Shown one piece after another: positions 1-10,695 of a stretch of DNA of 64,000 nt. The first letter of the stretch is position 1. The number at the start of each line of letters is the position of its first letter. This DNA comes from Phialocephala subalpina. Taxonomy: Eukaryota; Ascomycota; Leotiomycetes; Helotiales; Mollisiaceae. Both the position numbers and the translations under genes were made by a program. Location: positions 3,355,983 through 3,419,982 of the forward strand of contig FJOG01000002.1 in assembly GCA_900073065.1 (NCBI GenBank), read 5' to 3'. The notes under the pieces were generated by a model. That model was not told the origin of the DNA. It did no database searches and worked only from the letters and a program-made list of their open reading frames with translations.

Positions 1-35
1 GATCTGTTTTCATCAATATTGAGCACCAGTCGCCA

Positions 36-2041
36 CTAACTCAAGGCAATCTGGAGAGTTAGGAGAACCCACGGCGCAGTATTAATCGTGGACGTGACGA
101 CCGCATACCCCGAACCACTTCCAGCTTTCAAACACGCACCGCTTCCATACGCATTCTGACCTACTCACTCATCAGCACTTTCACTCCCTCATTATCCTCA
201 CCCTTTCCAACCAGAACACTCACATTTCCAAACAACACTACTCCCACTCTCAGTCCAAACACTAAACCCCTCAACCACAATCCCCGTACACGGAACTTTA
301 TCCGGACACAACACCTGCACCGGGCCCCTCTGCACCCCATTCGAGCAAGTCCCCCTCCAATCCCTGAACGTGATATCCTGGTACAGGACCCCATATCCAG
401 TAGCTACTTTCTGACTAGACCAATCGGCGTTTAGGTCGAGGGTGTAGGCGTTTGAATGACCGAGGAAGGATTCGAAGGTGCAGTTTTTGACGGATCCGGA
501 ACCGCCGCGGGATTTGAGCATGTACATTTGGTTGGAGTTCTGGGTATAGATGTTGCGGTAGTGGATGTTGGATATCGCTCGGAATTTGTTAGTATGTTGA
601 AAAGTGAGAAAGAAGATCTGGATATACCAGTATCTGAGCCTAAGCTGCCCATTGCGCAGCCTCCAGACCAGTTGCAGTAGATGTTCTCGATGAGCATGTT
701 ACTCGCTGGACTCTGTTTGCTCTGTTAGCGTTGTGTCCTTCTCTCTACTCCTTTCTATGAACTTCTTTGTTTCTTCGAAAATTGTGCAGCAAAAGTCCTT
801 TTCGTCCCAATGTCAAGACATTCACTTGCTGCATAACAAAGACCTGAGCCAATACGAAGCCAGAGCGGATCACTAAAATGTCCGCAGACGCTCCGCTCCG
901 ACCGAGATGTGCAACGAAACTCAATCGATGTCCCAGTTGCAGGGAGGACTTTCAAGCCATTACACTTGTGTATCCACTGAGGAGCTAGGCAAGAATGAGA
1001 AAGGCTTACGGCCCTGGAGTGCCCGCAGATCGTCCGCTCCAACTGAGATGTGCAACGAAACTCGTCAATGCCCTACTCTGTGGCAGGACTTCGAGCTCCC
1101 TCCACGTAATACAATACTTCAACCGCTAAGTCTTCACTCTTTACCCTTCTTCTCGCAAAGCAAAAAGAGAAAGAAAAGATCACGTACCTTAACAGTAACA
1201 CACTCATCCCTATTCGTAACCTCCACATCATGGACATGAATGTTACTCCCCCAAATATCAATCCCATCCAATCCACCTTCATTTCCACCTCTAATAATCA
1301 TATTATACACCTCTCCGTCCGAACAAGTATCCATAATGAGATGGAACGCTCCGGCATCGACGAGAGCTAAATCGTGGATGGAGAAATCGGTGACTTTGGT
1401 TAGGCGGATGAGGCGGGGGCCGTAGTTGCCAGCTGGTTGAAAGTTAGATTTGGGGAAGGGAAGGGAAGAGGAAGGAGGGGAAGAGGAAGGAGGGAGAGTA
1501 CCGGCGTGAAATGTGTATCCGTATCCCTGCATGGCGCCTTTGGAGGTGCTGCTGTAGAATTCGAAATCACTCGTGCTTGAAACGGAAATCATGTGTCCTC
1601 CTCCTGTTCTGAGCCACAAAATTTCATCAGCTATTCCTCTCCATCTCAGTCAACAGCGAGGGGAGAATGAACTCACCCCACCCGATAGATGATCCCATCA
1701 AGCTGCAAAGCCCAGCTCTTACCTCCACTCAAAGCAGCCCAAGTACTCATTCCATAATCTCCGGGTGGGATATATACTATTCTCATCAGCACTTTGTCTT
1801 GAATGCCTCATGCTAGGAGCTCACCTGTTCCTCCGTTCTTGCAAGCAGCAAAGGCAGAAGCGATCGGTGGTCCGATATCAGACGTCTTACTCGCCACGCC
1901 ACCATAGTCGAGCACATTGCAAACTTTTGATCTCTTCGAGGTCCTGCTTGTTGTTGGACCGACTGAGCCTGAGAGCTGTGCTGAGATGGGAGGAAGGAGT
2001 GTGAAGACAGCGGTGGCGAGTGAGTGGATGAGTATCTTCAT
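36..2041 (-). CDS. rhgA: Secreted rhamnogalacturonase (GH28), 6 exons
   Basis: Predicted endo-hydrolase that cuts the rhamnose-galacturonic acid backbone of pectic rhamnogalacturonan I outside the cell. Exons read on the minus strand are 2041-1825, 1776-1677, 1608-1188, 712-628, 577-224 and 160-36; they join in phase to 433 aa. The N-terminus ([21 protein letters not shown]) is a signal peptide. The right-handed beta-helix core carries the family signatures [31 protein letters not shown] region (acidic catalytic residues in DGID and RDE) and [16 protein letters not shown], which are typical of rhamnogalacturonase A rather than polygalacturonase. The last exon, beyond a 63-nt intron, restores a cysteine-containing tail. 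Introns are 48-68 nt except the third (713-1187), which is 475 nt and contains a repeat. Suggests a plant-cell-wall-degrading lifestyle. The family call is firm; the gene symbol follows Aspergillus usage. Confidence 0.9.
877..1095. repeat. Diverged direct repeat inside the long GH28 intron
   Basis: Two copies of a roughly 80-bp segment lie about 140 bp apart inside the 475-nt third intron of the rhamnogalacturonase gene. The core GAGATGTGCAACGAAACTC is identical at 904-922 and 1044-1062. Flanking matches include CCGCAG at 882 and 1023 and GGACTT downstream. The rest of the unit has diverged. The origin is unknown; it may be a remnant of an insertion that enlarged the intron. Confidence 0.7.
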
Positions 2042-4389
2042 ATCAAACACAAGAATAAACTGCTGGTCAAGAGTAGGCGAAGAGTAATGCAGAAGGGAAG
2101 GTAGGCTTGACAATCGAAGTCGGGTCGAGACTTATCTTCTAACTCAAGTGAAAAGTTAACACAGGCTGGACTGAAGTCGTGACTCTCGGAAGAGATGTCG
2201 TGGAGATGCAAGCATGTTTCGTCGGCGCCAATATCAGATCCGGTTCCTTTAACCATATTAGCTGACGATATGATTCTTCCCCCATCAATACAATATGGAC
2301 GACGAATCGGTACATATCCTTTTATTAAGCTGCCATTTCCTGTTGCGGCATTGGAGCTGTAGACCCGATACCGAGCAACACCCCGCATTTCCCCAGAGGG
2401 ACCTTCGGGACGGGCTTGATGATATGAGCTTAATTGCACGTCGTCTCATGTAGAGTCACATCATATGCATCTCTCTCTCTCTTCGGGTAGCGACTCCTGC
2501 ATTCCACGTAGACGGCAGAGCAGATTGGACACTTGTCCCGCCGGCTCTTGACCACAATATATTACCCTGCCTCATCCGGATCATTACCCCAGATTCTGTG
2601 CTAGATTCGGTAAGTCACCGCCCGAAACAAACATTAAGGTCAAAAGATATTTGAATTGGCCAATCGTACTTGGTCCAGCCTCCCCGACTTCCCCACATTG
2701 TAGGAATGGGCCAGGGAGAGTTGGCTGTGAATGCGCGAGACCACAACATCCAAGGTAACATATGAGACAGCCAGAGACAGAAGAGCAACAATAGTGATTC
2801 CAATCAGAAACAGCACCGCAGGAGGCATAGGCAGTCGTAGTTTATATAAGCAAAACAAGCATCGAAAGAAGGAAGTCAGATTCGAATGCCTCCTCGATCG
2901 GCGTGTCCTCAGGTGCTATTGCACGTGCCTCAAAGCTTTTGTTGCACATCGCAGAATCTGCATTTTGGACGGGGGTTGAGCTTCAGACGGTCTTTGTCAT
3001 GGGACAGTTTTCGGTTTTGGATGGTGTTGGATGATCGCAAATTTTGGACGGTTCCTTGCTCTGATTTGGTCTCGAAGCGAGTTTTGCTGCTTCCACGCCC
3101 CTTCGATTCTGATCAGCCACCTCATGCCTTGACAAAAGGATGGGATTCAGAACGTGGAGAAATCTATAAAAAGGAAGGCTTTTAATGTTCTGTATCTGGA
3201 GATAATGGGCCATTAGGTGAAAAAGAGGGTTGAGGTTGTAGTGATGAGAAGCACACAACATAAAATTGTAGTCATACACCTACTGACTCGTCTGTGGAAA
3301 GATACAATCACACACCCCCTGACGCCGTTCCTCCTCTGTGACGAAGAACTTTCCGCCACAACCCACTCTTTCCTTTCCCAAATAGACTCATCCTCATTTA
3401 ACCTTCCATCTCATAATAAAGTGTACTAGAACTCATCTCTTCGTTGTCTTACTAACTTCCAAAATCACAGAAATAAGCTCAAAGTACCTTCCATTATAAA
3501 ATAAAATAAAAACACTCCCCAGACATCAATCTATCACTTCAAACATTTAACATCACTCTTTCCCTACACTACCCTCACAATGGACTCGAACAAACCATCT
3601 TCACACCTCGTCCCAATAGCTTGAAGTCCCATCCCCAAATCACTCCTCCACCCACAAATCCATCCGACGACCCTATGAGGACGACGACGATATGTAATAT
3701 TCGCCATCCAGGAACAAGAATAACAAGAACATCCGGAGGATACTACCATTAAAAGAAGAAGTGCTTTGAAACACCCATATGCCCTCTCCAAGACTGAGTC
3801 CAAATACACAAAAAAATATATATATTATGCAAATCTAGAAAATTCATCTGCTGTACATCGCAGGGAAGGGAGCCCTTATATATGAATCCCTCTCTGAAAG
3901 GGATTCTGATGAATGAGTCACATAAGAAGGTTTTCGCTCGGTCCCAGATTTTCTCTGCGGCCACCATCCCAGAACAAGTGTAGAGATGGAACGATAAGAA
4001 TTGTTGCACATCGCGAAACGATTTTCCGAGACTCGGTTCGATTTGATACGTTGCGGTTTTCTCTTGCTCCTTGCGCCTTGCGCCTTGCGAGCACAAAATC
4101 GAAAGGCAGGGATGAAGAAAGAGAAAGGAGGGGGAGGGGGGGGAGATAGACTTGCATCATCTTTTGACAGCCGTGGCTAAAATCTCACTTCTTCGTACTT
4201 CGTTATGATCTGTTCAAAATCAGCGTTCGTCTACAGCGTCTTTGTAGCCGATCGAAATCTAGAAGCATCTCTAAGTCTACTCTAATTCTAATTCTACTTC
4301 TACCTTCTCTTTATATCTATGACTGGGTACTCTACTCCATCCTATGCTTTCTCCTCTATCTATATCTTCATTTCTATTTCTATACGCAT
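2042..4389. other. Intergenic, 2.3 kb, no intact gene seen
   Basis: This holds the promoter of the rhamnogalacturonase gene and the 3' flank of the phosphatase gene. Open frames here are short and mostly begin at non-ATG codons. One minus-strand frame near 2640-2850 could encode a single membrane span but has no other support. A coding-like relic at 3564-3809 is listed separately. A GC-rich triplicated CCTTGCG motif near 4074-4090 and a G-run near 4130-4145 are low complexity. Confidence 0.6.
3564..3809 (-). pseudogene. Possible relic of the small membrane-protein gene at 45.6-46.1 kb
   Basis: The minus strand has a frame without an ATG that ends in a GWxxGWRSDLGM-type motif. The intact gene at 45630-46136 carries GGWRADLGM at the matching place. 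Upstream of this, a second frame of the relic shows WRILHIVVV opposite WLVLHIVMAV of the intact gene. The match therefore runs through a membrane segment but switches frame, as expected for a decayed copy with indels. There is no start codon or clean exon structure. This is an inference from a short by-eye comparison. Confidence 0.35.
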
Positions 4390-5223
4390 CTATAGCTTCG
4401 CACTCTCCTCCCCCACACTCCCATGCCCCTGACTCTGATACCCCGCCTCCCCCCACTCCCTCTCAGCACTATCCCTCAACCTTCTCTGCTCATCTTCTGA
4501 CAGCGGCTTTTCGGTTCCCAGTCGTCTTATTCTCGAGTCGGTGGTTTCTTTCAAGCTGGCTCGCTCGTCCGCCAGAGTAGAATCGATGTATTCGTACGAT
4601 CGGAATTCCGTGTTGGCCCATCCAGTACCCGTGAATTTGTCGTTGCCCTCCCAATCTTCCGTGAAGTAGTGTAAAAATCCGCCATGTGTTGTAACTACGA
4701 TATGGGCTTCTCCTTCTCCTGGATTGTTGTTTATCCACTCTTGTCCTAATTCACGGAGGATTTTCCGAGCTTCAAGAGCCCGTGCCTCAATCGCAGAAGA
4801 AGCCGGACTCCATTTCCCCCTCTTGCTGTTCCACCCGTCTTCTACTCGATGTAGATCCACTGTTCCTCTGTATTTCCCCTCCCCAAACTCTTCTGCAAGT
4901 TTTGAAGGATCGGAGCCTGTGTCGCAGGGTAAATCACTCGTCTCCTGTAATTCCGGCAAAGCGAGGATTTTGAATTGTTCGTATTCATCACTCGGAGGAT
5001 GGATCAGGGTTGGGAATGAGAGGAGGGTTGTGTAGATTGTTCTCCGCAGAGGAGAAGCGACGAGATGGGTGATGACTGGTGTATGTGGGAAGTCGACTGC
5101 TAGATGGCGGCATTGTCCTTCGCCTAAAGGTGTCAAGGAAGGATCGGGGAGTTTGTGATTCTCGAGGTTGAGGTTGTGGAAGCCTTGGGCGTGGCGGATG
5201 CAGTGGATTGTTATTTTGGCCAT
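4390..5223 (-). CDS. Histidine phosphatase superfamily protein (phosphoglycerate-mutase-like)
   Basis: Single-exon gene of 277 aa with an ATG start and no signal peptide, so probably cytosolic. The phosphohistidine motif RHAQGFHN is at residues 10-17 (nucleophile His11). SPLRRTIYT (about 57-65) supplies the second arginine, and TTHGGFLHYF carries the second catalytic histidine at residue 180. An acidic residue pair in LPELQETSDLPCDTG (about 90-104) is the likely proton donor. Fungal proteins of this size act on small phosphate esters or remain untested; the substrate cannot be read from sequence. The C-terminal 60 residues are charged and probably extended. The family assignment is firm; the reaction is open. 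Confidence 0.88.
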   Translation of the reverse strand: MAKITIHCIRHAQGFHNLNLENHKLPDPSLTPLGEGQCRHLAVDFPHTPVITHLVASPLRRTIYTTLLSFPTLIHPPSDEYEQFKILALPELQETSDLPCDTGSDPSKLAEEFGEGKYRGTVDLHRVEDGWNSKRGKWSPASSAIEARALEARKILRELGQEWINNNPGEGEAHIVVTTHGGFLHYFTEDWEGNDKFTGTGWANTEFRSYEYIDSTLADERASLKETTDSRIRRLGTEKPLSEDEQRRLRDSAEREWGEAGYQSQGHGSVGEESAKL

Positions 5224-6655
5224 CTTTGTCGTTCTTCGAAATATCTCGCGTTGGATTGCTGTCTTGTGTTGGCAGATGTGTTCGTTCGAGATGTCGTTCG
5301 AAATCTCCAGAGATGCAGTGCTCGATGGTGGGGTAGTGGGGTCGATTTTCGATGACGCTGTTCCGCGCGAATCTATCTGTCCACGGTAACAAAACTCTCT
5401 AAAAAGAAAGAACTTAAGAAATCTATCTACCTCTATAATCTATATTCTATGAGAAGAAGTAGGACAGAACAAGTAAACTGTACGACTTCGTACTTGTACG
5501 TAGACATGACTCTTACTCTTACTCTGGTTCCGTAATCGCATTACAGACGCTGATCATGTCGCACGAGCGAAAGCTAGAATTTTCTTTTGGGACCGGGCCG
5601 ATGACAAGCACCTAATGGAGAACGCCAATGACGTTTAAGAAGTGGGAGGCGTGGGGAGAATTTGTGGATTTCATGGAAGGTTCGCCGATATCTGGTCTTT
5701 TGTTGGGGAAGTACTCGAGATGGATGAGGGAACGTGTGACGAGGTTGATGTTCTCGTGAGAAGTGAGGGGTCGAGAACCGCATCGCGACTCATGCGTTGC
5801 TCACCTGATCACTGCCGTGGTCTTGGGGTATGCTGTGAGTGTTAACAGAGATGACTATCGCTGCGAAATGCTGGTAGTTGGCTCGAATGTTGGGTGTCTG
5901 ATTTTGAGATGCGTTTGAAGGAGGAATGGTAACAGAAGAGCAGTTTGGGATGGAGGTAGAATGTCAGTCCGCTAGCAAGTATCTCAAGACGAAAAGGGTA
6001 ATCACGTCACGAGGTACACTTTAGGAAGGAAATACACCGAAGCAACTCCATAGGAGCAAGTACAGAGTTTGGGAATTCGGTTTCTATTCAAAGGGTATAT
6101 GGCTGGCTCTACTCTGCCTACTCGCTCTGTACAATCAACTTTCCTCCTGTTGTTCCACCCCTCTCTTCCCCTCCCTTCGGCTCTGCATCTCCATCTCTCA
6201 TCTCTGCTCTCATCCATTCAAAGTCTCCCACCTCAGAAACCCACCACAACAGTAAACAAAAAAGTCCCAATATTTGGGAGGAAAACGCCCCTAAACTCCA
6301 ACCCACGCCGAGCCTTCTCGCGCACACAATTGACTCTCCTTAGTCAACGGGGCGAGATAGGCTATGAATATTGGAAAGAACAACGCCGGCAATGAAAAAG
6401 AACTCCTCCATCTATGTTTACTCGTGATCCGGTTTTCGATGATGTTATGTACTCGTACACCGTCGCATATGTAATGTCTCGAAAGGCGTGCAATGACATG
6501 CACAAACGATCCCATTCGTGAGGATCAGGTTCTAAAATATCTGTGGGTTGAATCGAAGCGTGATGGTTGTGTTTTGTCGTAATTATGTATGTACTTTGCT
6601 GTCCTGTTGGTCCTCGGCGCTGGTGGATGTGGGTTTCTCTGCTGGTGATCCTCGT
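5224..6655. other. Intergenic, 1.4 kb, nothing convincing seen
   Basis: This lies between the phosphatase start and the 3' end of the glycosyltransferase. The promoter-side part is AT-rich with pyrimidine tracts. A plus-strand frame at about 6099-6395 begins with ATG and encodes about 98 aa of low-complexity serine/proline-rich sequence; it lacks a recognisable domain and I do not call it. Confidence 0.5.
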
Positions 6656-8558
6656 TCACGGATACTCCCAGCTAATTTCGTACTCCGGTATGCTGGGGCC
6701 GTCCCATTTCTCGCCGTATGGATTCAGGCGACCATGAGAGAAGAAGCCGTCTTGTGCTCGTTGGATAACGTTCAGCCAGGAAGAGGGTTCTGGGTTCTTG
6801 AGCCACTATGAAGATGTTAGTAATTATTTTTCAGGACTCAAATTGTGGACATACCTGATTATGAACATGATAAGTCCACGCACCACGGAAGAAGTTTTCC
6901 ATGGTGCGATTCGTTGGCGGGTAATTATCCTGTTCAATCTTGTACTCTGTTTTTGCCAAAACATCACGGTCGAAGGTGACAGTTTCGGTGCTGACATCGG
7001 TGGTCTTGGCCACAGCTCGCTCTTCCACAGCAGAAATCTCTTCTCTCTTGTCCTTGATCTCCCAGAAGTGTCCTCGGCCCTTGGATTCGGAAGCCAGCTT
7101 CAATGGCTCACCATCGTAGCTCTCCCATTCGTCCTTCAATGGGAATGCGTTCTTTCCCTTGAAAACTTGTCCATAGTCGTGAACGCAGGGAACTGTGCAG
7201 CGACCAAGTCGATCCCAATTGAATTCGGTCCAGATAGGGTCAAAGGCTGCTGTCTCCAGCATATGGAATTCCTTGTTTCGGTGATCCTTGACAGACATCA
7301 CACCAATAACTCTCGGGTGGAAGTTGAGGCCCATTCGGACACCACCTCGAAGCAAGTATGAAGAAAGCGAGGAGTTGGCAGACAAAGACATAATAGCGGT
7401 GTTATAGTCTCCCGGACTCGGGTGGCCACCCCATCTCTCAGCAAATCCGTGCTCGTCTCCAATCAACAAGGGTCGCATGTCTCGAAGCATAATAACGTCC
7501 ATGTCGAAATATGCACCTCCGTATAGGTGGAGAACGACAAACCGCACAGCATCTGATACTGCGACTGGCAGAAACGTCATTTGTTTCTCAGTCAGAACCA
7601 ACCATTCCTGGTCATTCGCATCTCGAATCAATCCATCTGCCACCAGTGTTTCGTTCTTCGAGTTCCGTTTTCCTGGCGTCTTGTAGTAACCCACTCCATC
7701 TGTATTGTCTCCTTTCGGTAGAGGGATTCGAGAGGGGAATTTCCAGGTTTTCATGACGATGTCGCCGCGCTCGACGAACGGGAGAAATTTCTTGAACAGA
7801 GGGTCGTAGTTCAGCATTTTGTCCACAGCCTTTGGGTCTCGGTCCCCATCCAGCCATAGCCATAATTGTACGCAAGGGATGTTCTGTGTGTAGAAATGAC
7901 TCTTGATGAACAATTCGACTCGCCATGTTGCAGGTCCGGTCCAGTAAACGTGGTATGGCACAATAGGGCCATTGCATTGTCCCTTCGACTCTTTCGAGGC
8001 AGGCTTGTATGATGGGTACTCGTCGAGTGTGTTGTCTGCTCCATCAGAATTGAGGTACTCTGCGCGACTCGGGGGTTGTTCGCTGGCTCGTTCGCCCCGT
8101 GGAGGTGTGTAGAAATACTCCTTCTCGCCCTCGTCCATATATTTCAGGCAATCGTATACATATGGCATCTTCTCAATGTTCTCGTAGGACCCTCGGCATT
8201 CCTCCACCAACTTCGTCAGGTTCGCTATCGTGTCGGCGTTGGGTCTCTTTCCCAGGTAGTCATCTTTGGGAACAACCAGACTTTCAGGCCTGTTGAACCA
8301 ATTGGCAGATGGATTGATCTTCTTGACCTTCAATTTCGGCGAGGGTAGTTTGATGCCTTGTCCAACGCTGTCTGAAGCGGACCCTGAGTGTGTTGACGGG
8401 GTGTTGTGGTAGAGGTCCCTAGGATTTGGTATCGACCCCTTTTGAATAACCAATACTCCAAGATATAGAAGCCCATAGAGTGCCGCTGCCACAAAGACGC
8501 TCTGCAAAACGCCGCAAAAACTCCTTGCGAAGCTTTTCTTCGCCATGATGTTGGTCAA
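6656..8558 (-). CDS. DXD-motif glycosyltransferase, type II membrane protein (Golgi-type)
   Basis: Two exons (8558-6855 and 6805-6656, intron 49 nt) give 617 aa. A short basic N-terminus is followed by one membrane span (about residues 16-38), as in Golgi type II enzymes. The catalytic domain runs from about residue 195 to 540: HVYWTGP, a region of aromatic-rich strands, then LYGGAYFDMDVIML with the metal/nucleotide-sugar DXD at D352/D354. This matches the glycosyltransferase sugar-binding (DXD, OCH1/SUR1-like) superfamily, which transfers hexoses to glycans or glycolipids in the secretory pathway. The second exon restores a conserved WLKNPEPSSWLN-type end beyond the GTATGT donor; without it the protein would stop seven residues after the splice point. 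Donor and acceptor sugars are not deducible. Confidence 0.85.
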
Positions 8559-10695
8559 GGCTTGGTAGCCGCGTCAAGCCCCTCTGAAGTGCTAATTCGG
8601 TCGAGCGAAAATGCAGAAAGCTGTCGTGAAAAGGTTATCGTTGTGCCAGCGCCATCAAACAATGGTATTATATTCGTCGTCTCCTGTGGTGGGAGGCTGC
8701 GTTTCTTCAGAAGGATTGTGTACCTTGCCTATCAATTCTGCGTTAGTTTGATCGCCGGGTACACGTAAATATCCACAGCCTCGATTGCGGCAGACTTACG
8801 GCAAAATGAGCTCAAACCAATTAAGGCAGGCAGCTCTATGAATTAAAGGGCGGTGGTCATAGAGAGAAAAGAAATACGGGCGCAATGGTAGAGGAGGGGA
8901 CGAAAAGAAGAAGTAGAAGTTGGAGAAGATGGAGGGAGCGCGGTGGTTTTGGCTGAAAGGGATCAGAGGATCTCGAAATGAGAACGGGTCCGGGCCAGCC
9001 CCCGTTTCTGGCAGGATGCGGGTCGAGGGCTGAAGCGACACCACCAGGGGGAACGTGGGAGTGGGATAAGAAATGAGATATTCAAGGTTTAAAAAATTGG
9101 AATCCGAGATTTGGATGAAATAGGAATGATATGTTATATGGATTTGGTTGTTGGTGGTATAATCAGAGAGAAATATCTTTGATCGCACGTCAGAGTCTTG
9201 TCTTGTGCAATTGTTGCGACTTGCGAGTCGTTGCCTCTTGGGCGCAGTCTCAGTGTGTAGCCGAAGACATTCTTGGTGGCTTGGACTTGGTTCTGGACGC
9301 TCTCTTCTGGGCATGCTCTGCGCGATAAAAATCGGTCGCACGGATAAATCTGCCCTCCTGTTTCTTGATATTGTCTTATCTTACTGGTTGGCTTCATCTG
9401 CAGTCCTTCATCAACTGACGGGAGGCACAGTAAGGGGAGACGAAGCCAGCATGAGGGGCAAGGGCAACAGGGCTGGAATGCGGAAGCCTGAAAGGCCAAG
9501 GGACCACAGAGCTGGATCTCTCCAAAACCTGGCACCTTCGTATACCATGCTAACCTAGGAAGGCATAGAGTCGGAATGCCATGCTGGTTCGCGTGTTCTC
9601 TCGTTGTTCTCTGTCCAATCTTGAGGCTATCTCCAGACTCCAGACGCATACAGTAAACCTGTTTGTGGGATAGACTGCGGCCAGTAGGGTCATTAGCAGA
9701 ATTAGGGGTGCAAAGCCCATCTGTGGAGCCGTGTCAAACTGGGTTGGGTTTGCACTGCCCAGTCTGCGGTCTGCAGTTTGCAGTCTGCAGTCTGCAGCTG
9801 TACGTCCCGTAAAGTCACGGTGATAGGGAGCATCGGATTCGCTACGTCGCACGTCGCCCCTTTTCCAGAAATACGCCTTACTGTACGTAGGGTACCGTAC
9901 ACCTGCAAACCTTAAGATGCCAAGAGCTTTTCCATACGGAGAGTAATAAGCAGCTGCATAGGGACTTTCCGCATCGGGCCTATTTGAAGAAGCCGATAAT
10001 CTTGTTCGTTTATCGTATCTCTCGCTGCCGCCTTTTCTCGCAAGTTGCAACTCTCTTCGACAACGCGTGGCCCACGCTCCCGTATCACCGTACTCGACTG
10101 CCATACACCAATCAGCAGTGACTGTCAGCGCTCAGTTTCATTCAGCGAGGAAGCCATTGGAGGCTTGAAATTCGGCGCTCAAAGAGTTGCAGGACCCTTG
10201 GCACATGCATCGGGGTCGGACCAAACCGAATTGCTGTGCGCGTCCACTCATCCTCAATCAAAAACCTTCCGTATCAACATCACCAATAACGGCTGTCGGG
10301 ATACCACCGAGGCGGCTGACGACGTGGGAGTGAAGATGTCTTGGACGCATTTTGATTCATGAATCATGTTTCGGATGCAGTGGGGCTTTCGAGGGCTGCG
10401 AGGTCACAGATGCAGGATCACGTCTTTTCACATCAAACGATCTGCATTCTCTTCGGCACGTGATGATGGAATCGAGAGGCTGAAGATCGCTTGTGGCTCT
10501 TCTGGATCTATCACTGTAGAGTAGGTCATGTTCTCTATCTCTTCCGAGCTTCTATCCCACATATTGTGAACCCAAAGAGGTAGACAAAGCTTAATATCAC
10601 GTGTAACCCCCTTTTTGGCGAGGCTCAAGGAAGCATTAGAAAAGCTCTTGAGCTTGGAGCATCCGCCAATTGTGCTTAATTTTACTTACTACCAT
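8559..10695. other. Intergenic, 2.1 kb between divergent genes
   Basis: This is the shared upstream region of the minus-strand glycosyltransferase and the plus-strand gene at 10696. Several open frames (for example 9134-9649 and 9550-10104 on the minus strand) start at non-ATG codons or have low-complexity composition and no domain; I treat them as chance. It contains a 7-bp tandem repeat at 9762-9796. Confidence 0.55.
9762..9796. repeat. Five tandem copies of a 7-bp unit (GTCTGCA)
   Basis: Units GTCTGCG, GTCTGCA, GTTTGCA, GTCTGCA, GTCTGCA follow without gaps. It is a short microsatellite-like array in the intergenic region upstream of the gene at 10696. Confidence 0.85.

Noticed and set aside
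2640..2858. 72-codon minus-strand frame with one hydrophobic stretch
   Set aside because: No ATG at a suitable place beyond an internal one, no neighbours or domain in support; hydrophobic stretches arise easily by chance.
9550..10104. 184-codon minus-strand open frame
   Set aside because: Contains the 7-bp repeat as a Leu-Gln-Thr-Ala run, has no domain, and overlaps other chance frames.
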